Part shown: in pieces, positions 56,535 through 64,000 of the stretch
Position numbering within the stretch: position 1 is the stretch's first letter
Layout: every line of letters begins with the position of its first letter
Source of the DNA: Rhodopirellula islandica
GTDB taxonomy: Bacteria; Planctomycetota; Planctomycetia; Pirellulales; Pirellulaceae
Assembly (NCBI RefSeq): GCF_001027925.1
Contig: NZ_LECT01000030.1
Coordinates: 54,213-118,212, forward strand
Direction of reading: 5' to 3'
Length of the DNA: 64,000 nucleotides
Notes under the pieces: generated by a model
The model's database searches: none
What the model saw: the letters and a program-made list of their open reading frames with translations, nothing else
Told to the model about the DNA's origin: nothing
Position numbers and translations under genes: made by a program

Positions 56535-58160
56535 TCACTCCGAAATGCCGTTGGGATTGAACGTTCGCAGCATCTTGCGGCCTTTGTAAAGGTGAAACAA
56601 ATCTTCGGGCTGAGGCGGACGCGCGCGGCCGCCGGTGGGCAAATCAATTGTTTCCAAACCATCGGTCACAACAACGCATTCTTTCTCGTTCCGCACCGCG
56701 GTGAACACGGCCGCCGTTTCATCCAAGAAGAATCCCAATCGGTCGACTTTCACCTCTTCATACCCAACCCGTTCCAAGTAGATCTGCAACGGTTCAACGA
56801 TCCGGCGCTGAGCCTCGTTGAATTCCTTCGACGGCACGGTGAAGATGTCTGGGTGATCCGCATGCCAGCCCGCATAGATCGCATAGATGTCTTCGGGAGG
56901 AAAGTCCGCCACATCGCACGACATGGCAAAGATCGTCGGCCCCGTCACGCCGATGTTGCTGTACTGTTTTTCGCCAAAGTTGTATTCAAAGCGAACCAAG
57001 AACACGTCGACTGGATCTTCAAAGCTGGGCCACAGCATCCGCCGAGAATCCACCACTTCAACGCCGGTCGGCGGCACTCCCATCTGCTGTGGTTGAGTCA
57101 ACCACAACGCCATCTCGGCCTCGGCGATCGCACGTGGCTCACGGTATTCCTCCTCGATCAAATCCTCCAGTCCCAACTCGTCCGCGTAAGCGATCGCTCG
57201 CAAACGAGCGGCGGGTTCGCCCGCCAATTCTGCCAAGCGTTCTTTGCCGGTTTCTTCTCCTAGCTTGGCCAGCGCACCGGCGGCCTCGCACTGCACGCGG
57301 CGGTGTTTCAGATCCAACGTCTTGTTCAATTCACCAATGGAACTTTCGTCGCCAATCAAAGCGATTGCATCGCACAGCGACACCGCCAACGCAACCGCTT
57401 CGCCCAGCACCGCTTGAACCTGCTCGACTTCGGTTCCAAAACTTCGCGGGTCCTCTTCAAACCTTGCCAAACGCCCGGCGACATTTCCTAGCAATGCATT
57501 GAGGGAACCGATCCGATCCTTGGCAGGGTGCTGACTGACCAGCCCCGTTCGCGTGAGGTGACCGGCCAAATCCAAGATAGGCGCGGCCAGCGAAGGTTCT
57601 GAAATCAAGTCCAACAGGGCAGGGAACACCGCTCGAATGGACCAATCGTTGTGCTGCATCAACGGGCTGAGAATCTGCGCCGCGGCCATCCAGCCTTTCG
57701 GTGGCGACTGAGCCAATTGCGTGACCAACACCGCCAACGATTCCGGCGTGCGCTTCATCGCCAGCAATTGAAGCATCAGATGGCGGTTGGAAACCTCCGG
57801 CGACAGCGATTCGATGATCGTCGCCAACGTGGCGGGTTCGATTTTCGAAAGCGAATCCCCTTCGCCTCCCAACGTTTTCAAGTGAATCAGACGAAGCAAT
57901 CCACCCGTGATCGCTGGGTCCGCGTCCATCAGTCGAGCGGATGCACCGGCGAGCGCAGCGACCAATGTCTCGCCATCCAAGTTGGGATCGTCTGCCAATT
58001 GCTTCAGGGCCACGCCGGCCTGAACCGGGTCGGCGCCGGCGGCAAGAATCGGGTCAAAGGAGATTTCCGACAAGGTCAAGGTTCCAAAAGTGAAAGATGT
58101 AAATTGGGGCAGGGGAGGGCAGGGCAGAGCAGGGCGGTAGAGAGCAAAACCGCTGTTCAT
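56535..58160 (-). CDS. HEAT-repeat-like protein, unknown function
   Basis: The protein has 541 residues from an ATG at 58160. The first 30 residues cover a G-rich run (58106-58137) and may be untranslated; TTG codons at 58079 and 58073 are alternatives. Residues about 40-340 are helical repeats (TLATIIESLSPEVSNRHLML, LDLISEPSLAAPILDLAGHL, LKHRRVQCEAAGALAKLGEE). The C-terminal part (about 350-540) is an alpha/beta domain with DPVDVFLVRFEYNFGEKQYS and VGYEEVKVDRLGFFLDETAA. A family was not recognised. It is the third gene of a four-gene run. Confidence 0.65.
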   Translation of the reverse strand: MNSGFALYRPALPCPPLPQFTSFTFGTLTLSEISFDPILAAGADPVQAGVALKQLADDPNLDGETLVAALAGASARLMDADPAITGGLLRLIHLKTLGGEGDSLSKIEPATLATIIESLSPEVSNRHLMLQLLAMKRTPESLAVLVTQLAQSPPKGWMAAAQILSPLMQHNDWSIRAVFPALLDLISEPSLAAPILDLAGHLTRTGLVSQHPAKDRIGSLNALLGNVAGRLARFEEDPRSFGTEVEQVQAVLGEAVALAVSLCDAIALIGDESSIGELNKTLDLKHRRVQCEAAGALAKLGEETGKERLAELAGEPAARLRAIAYADELGLEDLIEEEYREPRAIAEAEMALWLTQPQQMGVPPTGVEVVDSRRMLWPSFEDPVDVFLVRFEYNFGEKQYSNIGVTGPTIFAMSCDVADFPPEDIYAIYAGWHADHPDIFTVPSKEFNEAQRRIVEPLQIYLERVGYEEVKVDRLGFFLDETAAVFTAVRNEKECVVVTDGLETIDLPTGGRARPPQPEDLFHLYKGRKMLRTFNPNGISE

Positions 58161-58208
58161 CCGGTCGCAACCACAGGGGACTGCGAGAATAAAGTTTGCA
58201 ACGTCGGC

Positions 58209-58592
58209 TTAGGATTCATCCGAATCCGGTTGATACGTCAGATCAGGCTTCACCGCATCGGACCATCCCAATTGTTCGATGTCATCCAGAGTCGCCCAAC
58301 GGTTGTTGCCGTGGTACAGCGGTGATTGATCGATCGGGCACTTGGGAGTCTCGGCATCCGCGTAGATGTGAACGCCCTGGAGGTTGGGTTGCAACCAGAT
58401 GGCTTCGCATTCATCGCAGACCACCAAACCATGGGTTGGTTTGTCGTCGACCAATCCACCCGCGCGAATGGAACACAAACCTTGTTCGCAAATCGGGCAC
58501 GAACCGACGCTGTATCGAACATCGGAATTGGAATCGGGGTGAGTCACAGAATTGACTTCCAAACAAGAACGGAATGATTCGGGTGGTGCCAT
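58209..58592 (-). CDS. Zinc-ribbon-like protein
   Basis: The 127-residue protein has cysteine pairs CPIC (about 32) and VVCDECEAIWLQPN (about 60), and later a CP (about 85). The arrangement suits one or two zinc-binding knuckles. The end is acidic. It is cytoplasmic and small; such proteins may bind nucleic acid or a partner. The gap to the HEAT-like gene is 48 nt, so it probably shares its transcript. Confidence 0.65.
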   Translation of the reverse strand: MAPPESFRSCLEVNSVTHPDSNSDVRYSVGSCPICEQGLCSIRAGGLVDDKPTHGLVVCDECEAIWLQPNLQGVHIYADAETPKCPIDQSPLYHGNNRWATLDDIEQLGWSDAVKPDLTYQPDSDES

Positions 58593-58650
58593 TGAAGATT
58601 GATTTCAAAGTGGCATTTTCGCATGTCGATTCAACGATGCGGAATGGGAC

Positions 58651-59442
58651 CTACAGCGGAAACGCAGTGATCAATCGATTGCCTTCCAACACCAAACGCA
58701 CTCGCCGGGCCATCGGGTTGCGACTCCTCTGCCCATCACGTCCACCGACAAAGCCAACACGTTTCCCCATGTCAACGGTGTAAATCGTTCGCTTGCCGTC
58801 GACTTCTTTGGTGGTCCGCTGATTCGCTTGGGCTTTCTCGTACGCGTTGTCGATCGTGGCCAAGGCCCCCTCCATGTCGCCATCAAAGACACCGTGTTTT
58901 CCCGATCGGTTGGGTTGGTCTTTGGTGTGACGGCGCAGATGTTCGAGGCGGTGACCTTCCGCACTTCCAGGCGTGTACAGCACACCCGCCGGCGACAAGA
59001 ACCGGTCCGTGCTGATCTCTCGCAGCAACCCGTACTTCAGATCGGATGTCTCGGCCGCGGATTTCGCATCCGAATCCGGCGACCCACGTGTCATCTTGGA
59101 CGCCAGCGGTCCCGGTGAGGGAGCGGTTTCGTTGCCTTGCGATTGAGTCTGGTTCTCCGCCCGAGGAGTCGATGCCTTCGACGAATCAGCCGGTTTTGGC
59201 ACCGCTCGCGGATTGGACGCTTGGTCCGAAATCGGTGGGTTTGAGTTTTCCGCAACCGAGTCTTTGGCAACCTGCTTGGCGGGCAAGGCGGGCAAATTCC
59301 AGCCGGTGGCCTCGTTGATCGACGGGCGAAGCAGCGTGTAGCCGCCCAACATCACGGCGATGACGATTCCCGCCACGGTCGTCTGTTTGGCTTTTTTGCC
59401 ACTTGGCCGGCGGGTCCCGGAGCGAGTTTCAGCAGCGTTCAT
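58651..59442 (-). CDS. Membrane-anchored protein with nuclease-toxin-like C-terminus
   Basis: In the 263-residue protein one N-terminal membrane segment (TTVAGIVIAVMLGGYTLL) is followed by a Pro/Ser/Thr-rich linker to about residue 130. A compact domain follows: EGHRLEHLRRHTKDQP, SGKHGVFDGDMEGALATIDN, RTIYTVDMGKRVGFVGGRDG and RLVLEGNRLITAFPL. Paired His residues early, a central beta hairpin and the TAFP end resemble the BECR (barnase/EndoU/colicin E5/RelE) RNases of toxin tails. The assignment is a pattern match only. Confidence 0.5.
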   Translation of the reverse strand: MNAAETRSGTRRPSGKKAKQTTVAGIVIAVMLGGYTLLRPSINEATGWNLPALPAKQVAKDSVAENSNPPISDQASNPRAVPKPADSSKASTPRAENQTQSQGNETAPSPGPLASKMTRGSPDSDAKSAAETSDLKYGLLREISTDRFLSPAGVLYTPGSAEGHRLEHLRRHTKDQPNRSGKHGVFDGDMEGALATIDNAYEKAQANQRTTKEVDGKRTIYTVDMGKRVGFVGGRDGQRSRNPMARRVRLVLEGNRLITAFPL

Positions 59443-59531
59443 TTCGGTTCAATCGAGCCAGCAAGTTTGAATTCGGTCTTCAATGACCGCCAACTTACCA
59501 GCCGATCCCAAAACTGGCCAACCACGACCGC

Positions 59532-60902
59532 TCAGGACTGCAAAATCTCATGGACCACGCGCCCGTGCACGTCCGTCAGACGAAAATCACGCCCCGCATA
59601 GGGAAAAGTCAGACGTTCGTGGTCGATTCCCAACTGATGCAGCATCGTGGCGTGCAAATCGTGCATGTGAACGCGATCGCGAACGGCGTAGTAGCCGTAA
59701 TCATCGGTCTCTCCATACGTGATGCCTCCTCGAATCCCGCCACCGCCCAGCACCATCGAGAAACCCTGTGGGTTGTGGTCTCGGCCGTTGCTCCCCTGCA
59801 CAACGGGAGTCCGCCCAAATTCGCCGCCCCACACCACCAATGTGTCTTCCCAGAGCCCACGTTGCTTCAGATCCGCGAACAATCCTGCAATCGGACGATC
59901 CGTCTTGGCGGCGTTCTTCTCGTGACCGTTCTTCAGATTGCCGTGCTGGTCCCACACTTGGCCGCTGCTGACGGTGATGAAACGCACACCGGATTCCGCC
60001 AACCGACGCGCCATCAAACAACTGCGTCCAAACGAATCGGTCGTCTTCTCACCGATCCCGTACAGTTTCTTGGTTGCGTCGGTTTCCTTCGACAAGTCCA
60101 TCACCTCCGGCGCGGTGCTTCGCATCCGATTGGCCAAGTCCACCGCCTCGATGGCACCGTCGATTGCGCGATCGCGTCCAGCCGACTCGGCGTGGCCGCG
60201 ATTGATTTGATTGACCAATTCAAACTGATGCGTCTGGGCGGCATCCAAGTGAGCGATCTTTCCATCGCCAATCTGACCGTTCTTACCGATCACAGTGGCT
60301 TGGTGTTTGGCGGGCAAGAACGCCGCCCCGTAGTTTCGTGGTCCGCCATGCGCTGTTGCCGGCGCGATCGCAACGTGAGCTGGCAAATCCGGATGCCCGG
60401 CCCCCAAGGCATAACTGATCCATGCACCCACACTGGGGCGGACAAAGTTGTCGCTGCCCGTGTTCACCATCCCAACCGCCTGACCGTGTGATTGACCTCG
60501 GGTGTGCATGGACCGGACAACGCACAACGAATCCAAATGTTGGTTCATCTCCGGCAATAAATCCGTCCCCCACAAACCAGCCTCACCGTGCTGGGCCCAC
60601 TTCCAAGGGCTCGCCAACAACGTTGGTTTGGCATTGAGTTGTGGTGGCAGATCAAACGGCAGATCTTTGCCGTCATCGCGAATCAACCGCGGTTTGTAGT
60701 CAAACGTGTCGACGTGCGAGGGCCCGCCATGCATGAACAAGAAGATCACCCGCTTGGCTTTCGCCGGATGATGCTGTACAGGCGTCTGCACACCCGAGTC
60801 ATTGGCCCACACACTCGAAGCGGGCATCGCTGACGCGGTGACAGCCAACGCACCGGTCGTCCAAGTCGATTGAACCAAACATTCGCGACGGTTCCGTTTC
60901 AT
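59532..60902 (-). CDS. DUF1501 protein, second copy
   Basis: The 456-residue protein starts at [20 protein letters not shown], ten nt after the cytochrome stop. Frames back to 61088 overlap that gene. [20 protein letters not shown] is the DUF1501 entry, then [38 protein letters not shown] and [20 protein letters not shown]. The architecture is the same as the copy at 50860 but the sequence is quite different. It is the partner of the cytochrome gene upstream. Confidence 0.92.
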   Translation of the reverse strand: MKRNRRECLVQSTWTTGALAVTASAMPASSVWANDSGVQTPVQHHPAKAKRVIFLFMHGGPSHVDTFDYKPRLIRDDGKDLPFDLPPQLNAKPTLLASPWKWAQHGEAGLWGTDLLPEMNQHLDSLCVVRSMHTRGQSHGQAVGMVNTGSDNFVRPSVGAWISYALGAGHPDLPAHVAIAPATAHGGPRNYGAAFLPAKHQATVIGKNGQIGDGKIAHLDAAQTHQFELVNQINRGHAESAGRDRAIDGAIEAVDLANRMRSTAPEVMDLSKETDATKKLYGIGEKTTDSFGRSCLMARRLAESGVRFITVSSGQVWDQHGNLKNGHEKNAAKTDRPIAGLFADLKQRGLWEDTLVVWGGEFGRTPVVQGSNGRDHNPQGFSMVLGGGGIRGGITYGETDDYGYYAVRDRVHMHDLHATMLHQLGIDHERLTFPYAGRDFRLTDVHGRVVHEILQS

Positions 60903-60912
60903 CAGTTTCGCC

Positions 60913-63855
60913 TCAATCCAAGAATCGAAATTCGGTGCTGGCAAACATCGCCGCGATCCATTCGCGATAGCGTTCTTCGTCGCTCGACATGGCCTTCGCC
61001 ACATCGCTTTCCAACCAAGCGTGCAAGATTTGTTCGTCGACCGGTCGAGGGTCGCGAGAGAACAACACCGCGCAAGCCCAACGAACACGCTGCGTGTCGT
61101 TGGTCGTCTGATTCAGCATTCGCTTCGTCGTCTGCATCGCCCACTGCCGCACTTCGGGACTGCCGATCAACGTCAACGCTTGCGCCGGAACATTGGTGGT
61201 CGGTCGTTTCCCAACCAGCAAATCCGGATCCGCCGCGTCCAGGTTCGCTAGCAGCGGTGGCACCTCCGAACGAATCAACGGCAGGTACAGCGTTCGCTTC
61301 GGATCATCCAACCCGAACTTGGTGGTGGCTTTGGAATTGGCGTTGTTTTGGCTGACCAAGGTCGCGTAGCTGTCCATCAAGTTTTCGCGCCCGCTGGGGT
61401 CGAGCGTGCCGGCAGCAACCAACATCGCATCACGAATCGCTTCCGCAGGAATCCGCCTGCGAACGGCCCGACCTCGCCATCGGTTTTCAGGATCAAGTGA
61501 GACTCGCGGGTCATCATCCGAAACCATCGATCGTGAATACGCGTCACTGCAAACGATGTGTCGAATCAAACGCTTCTGCCGCCAACCGTTTCGTACAAAG
61601 TCGATTGTCAACGCATCCAGCAACTCGGGATGAGTCGGTTTCTCCCCCCGAACGCCAAAGTTGTCGACGGTCCGCACCAATCCTTCGCCCATTAAGTGCA
61701 TCCAGATTCGATTGACACTGACTCGCGCGGTCAGCGGGTGATCCGGATCCGTCAACCACTGTGCCAACTCCAAGCGACCACTTCCTTCCAAGGGTTCAAA
61801 CGCGGTGGTGGATTCACTGAACACCTGCGGGATGCCTCGCGGGACGATGTCGCCCAAGTTGTTCACCTCACCCCGAATATGAATCGGGCAATCCTCCTGC
61901 TCCTCACTCGGCAAATCCGCCAGCGCCATTGCGGTTGGAACGGGGGGCGGAGCATTGGCGACCAAATCAGCTCGTTGTGACTTCAGTTGCTTGAGCGTCT
62001 GAGTCAACGCGGTTCGCATCGCGATGCTTTGTTCAATCGCCGCGTCTGATTCACCCTGGTCTTGTTCGCCATCGACCTGGACCCACTGCACGGCATCGGC
62101 GATCACATAACCATCGGTGCCAAGGTTGGAGAGCGTGACCGCCGCCTGGGTTTCTGCCCCACAATCAAACTCGTCTAGCACGCTGTAGGTGCCGGTTGTC
62201 GGACGAACGGTCTGGTTCAAAACGAGATCGTAAGTCTCGTCGTTCAATTGCACCGTGACAGGCAGATTCGATGCTCGATTGCCACTGGAGTTGTAGTGAA
62301 CGCGGAGTTCATATCGTCCAGCATCAGGCAACACCGCGGCAAACCGGATCGACGACTCACCTTTGTTTCGGTTCGCATCGTGCAGATAACCTTTGCCGAT
62401 GAACCCTGATGTGTAGGTCGATTCCACCCAGTGGCCTGCTCGCACCGCATCCACATCGTCGACGGTGATGCCTTCGAGTTCCGTTTTCTCTGCCAACAAT
62501 TTGAGTTCGGACTCGACTCCCTTGAGTTCTTGATCGAGGCCTTGCAGCAATCGTTCGTGGTCACGAATTGCCTCCAGGTGCTTTTTCGAAATCGGAAGCG
62601 GAGTCTTCTTCCAAGTGCTGACGTACTCCTGGGACTCGCCGTGCAACGTCCGCGTGCTTCGAAAGATCCCCGCCATCGCGTAGTAGTCGCGTGTGGTGAT
62701 GGGATCAAACTTGTGATCATGACATCGCGCACAACCAAACGTCATGCCAAGAAAAGCACGTCCGACCGTGTCGAGTTGCTCGTCGACCACATCCATCCGC
62801 AACTTGGTCTTGTTGCGTTCACTCAGCATCTTGGTGCCGATCATCAAGAACGTGGTGGCGACCAATTTGTCTCGTCGATCGTCATCGGAAGATGCCGGCA
62901 TCAAATCACCCGCGATCTGTTCGCGAATCATCCGGTCGATCGGCATGTCGTCGGCAAAGGCCCGCACCAGGTAATCGCGATACCGCCAAGCGTCATGATG
63001 GGTCGCATTGAAATCACTGCCGTTGCTGTCGGCGTAGCGAGCCACGTCCATCCAGTGCCTCGCCCAATGTTCCGCGAACTGCGGGCTGGCCAGAGAGCGA
63101 TCCACCAATCGCCTCCAATGTGCGTCGCTGGGATCCGCTTGAAATTGCCGAAGCGTTTCAGGATTAGGTGGCAATCCTGTCAGATCAAACGCCAAACGTC
63201 GCAGCCGCACACTTGGGCTTGCGATCGGAGTCGCGGTCAAACCTTCCGCGTCCAAGCGTCGTTGCAGGTAGACATCGATCGCGGAATCAGAATCAAACGC
63301 AACCAGCGACTCGCTCGCACGTGGAGGCTGAAACGCCCAAAACTGCCGAGCCTGTTCCCAATCCAATGACTTCGGCTGAGAACTTGTGAGCTGTTCCTCT
63401 TCATCCATCCATCTTGGATCAGCGGCTCCATCGCGAATCCACTTTTCGAAATCGCGGACGATGTTGTCGGGGAGCTTTCCCGAGGGTGGCATCTCGGACG
63501 ACTCATAACGAATCGCCGCCATCAGTTCGCTTGCCGCAGGATCGCCGGGGCGGATGGCCGGACCACTGTCACCGCCAACTTCCCAGCCTTCCTTCACATC
63601 CAAACGCAACGAACCACCGAGGTCATCGGAATCCTCCGCATGACATTCATAGCAATGCTCGATCAGAACCGGACGAATCCGAGCTTCAAAGAAGTCAAAG
63701 GAGGCGTCGCTTGCTTCGTCGGCGACGACGGCGTCGGCGCAACTGCCGATCAACACGGCCAGCACACACCACTGAATGGCGTTCCAGATGCGTTGGTCGC
63801 GATTGGATTGCGAGACAACGTTCGGCGTCATGGGAGAGGCGCACGGACTCTTCAT
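60913..63855 (-). CDS. Planctomycete cytochrome with DUF1549 and DUF1553, golvesin-like insert
   Basis: The 980-residue protein starts at [20 protein letters not shown]; an ATG eight codons later is possible. A membrane or signal segment ([17 protein letters not shown]) precedes PSCyt1 with [18 protein letters not shown]1549 has [20 protein letters not shown] and [20 protein letters not shown]. Between the two DUFs an inserted beta domain (about 465-580; [35 protein letters not shown]) looks like a golvesin/xanthan-lyase-type module. DUF1553 ends with [20 protein letters not shown]. The 5' end is complete, with only 145 bp to the window edge and nothing seen in them. Confidence 0.9.
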   Translation of the reverse strand: MKSPCASPMTPNVVSQSNRDQRIWNAIQWCVLAVLIGSCADAVVADEASDASFDFFEARIRPVLIEHCYECHAEDSDDLGGSLRLDVKEGWEVGGDSGPAIRPGDPAASELMAAIRYESSEMPPSGKLPDNIVRDFEKWIRDGAADPRWMDEEEQLTSSQPKSLDWEQARQFWAFQPPRASESLVAFDSDSAIDVYLQRRLDAEGLTATPIASPSVRLRRLAFDLTGLPPNPETLRQFQADPSDAHWRRLVDRSLASPQFAEHWARHWMDVARYADSNGSDFNATHHDAWRYRDYLVRAFADDMPIDRMIREQIAGDLMPASSDDDRRDKLVATTFLMIGTKMLSERNKTKLRMDVVDEQLDTVGRAFLGMTFGCARCHDHKFDPITTRDYYAMAGIFRSTRTLHGESQEYVSTWKKTPLPISKKHLEAIRDHERLLQGLDQELKGVESELKLLAEKTELEGITVDDVDAVRAGHWVESTYTSGFIGKGYLHDANRNKGESSIRFAAVLPDAGRYELRVHYNSSGNRASNLPVTVQLNDETYDLVLNQTVRPTTGTYSVLDEFDCGAETQAAVTLSNLGTDGYVIADAVQWVQVDGEQDQGESDAAIEQSIAMRTALTQTLKQLKSQRADLVANAPPPVPTAMALADLPSEEQEDCPIHIRGEVNNLGDIVPRGIPQVFSESTTAFEPLEGSGRLELAQWLTDPDHPLTARVSVNRIWMHLMGEGLVRTVDNFGVRGEKPTHPELLDALTIDFVRNGWRQKRLIRHIVCSDAYSRSMVSDDDPRVSLDPENRWRGRAVRRRIPAEAIRDAMLVAAGTLDPSGRENLMDSYATLVSQNNANSKATTKFGLDDPKRTLYLPLIRSEVPPLLANLDAADPDLLVGKRPTTNVPAQALTLIGSPEVRQWAMQTTKRMLNQTTNDTQRVRWACAVLFSRDPRPVDEQILHAWLESDVAKAMSSDEERYREWIAAMFASTEFRFLD

Positions 63856-64000
63856 CGCAGAACCGTCGGGCGAAGGGCGGGGGGAACACGGAGGGCCCCC
63901 TAGAGTACACGATCTCGCTCGATGGTGCGAAACCGCCCCCTTCCTTTCCAAATCGGCGATCTTCGACGCATTCGCCTACGACCAACGAAACCGGCCCGCC

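Overview
The window reads as chromosome of a Pirellulaceae planctomycete, most likely Rhodopirellula or a close relative. The evidence is two large planctomycete-type cytochrome/DUF1549-DUF1553 proteins each followed by a DUF1501 protein, a DUF1559 pseudopilin-like protein, many small lipoproteins and exported proteins, and moderately GC-rich DNA with many dispersed palindromic repeats. No rRNA, tRNA, CRISPR array, integrase, transposase or phage gene was recognised. Genus is inferred from gene families, not from a marker gene.

Layout. 0-7.2 kb: end of a GT4 glycosyltransferase, a composite palindromic repeat, a TolC-like outer-membrane lipoprotein, a secreted PHP-domain protein, a small AP2-domain protein, a GNAT acetyltransferase and a toxin-antitoxin pair whose toxin is frameshifted. 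7.2-17 kb: central carbon metabolism, with lutABC (lactate oxidation), an Fe-S protein, fumC, a GntP-type permease and rny. 17-25.9 kb: tilS, a two-gene ABC exporter whose permease is fused to a CPBP protease, a membrane-anchored unknown, a GT2 glycosyltransferase, and a 1.27-kb gene-free region with two orphan terminators and several palindromes. 25.9-30.4 kb: mdh, an exported unknown, hisC-hisB, tsaE and a small lipoprotein. 30.8-38.5 kb: an exported unknown, a carrier-like membrane protein, an NfeD-type protein coupled to TrkH, an intradiol dioxygenase and a conserved unknown protein. 38.9-47.1 kb: a DUF1559 protein, then a tightly coupled operon (lipoprotein, seven-haem cytochrome c, His-rich membrane protein, TPR membrane protein), then mog and a cation/proton antiporter with a PTS-IIA-like tail. 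47.6-64 kb: a polysaccharide-use-like region with two cytochrome-DUF1549/1553 plus DUF1501 modules on opposite strands, a beta-propeller protein, a GH28 enzyme, and a minus-strand run of small unknown proteins including WXG-like and nuclease-toxin-like members.

How the genes work together. LutABC, FumC and Mdh would oxidise lactate and dicarboxylates. HisC and HisB are consecutive histidine-pathway enzymes. The DUF1501 and cytochrome proteins flank a GH28 enzyme and carry carbohydrate-binding-like inserts, which suggests surface handling of sulfated or pectin-like polymers (inference). Many genes are translationally coupled by 4-nt start/stop overlaps.

The most unusual non-genic content is a set of repeats. 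A roughly 128-bp element with terminal inverted repeats (family A) occurs in at least four full copies and several partial ones. A larger composite palindrome (A arms around a family B core) sits between convergent genes in all three places where it was found. Three genes or candidate genes take their stop codon from the end of a family A element. No search or computation was possible, so all family names rest on motifs read by eye.
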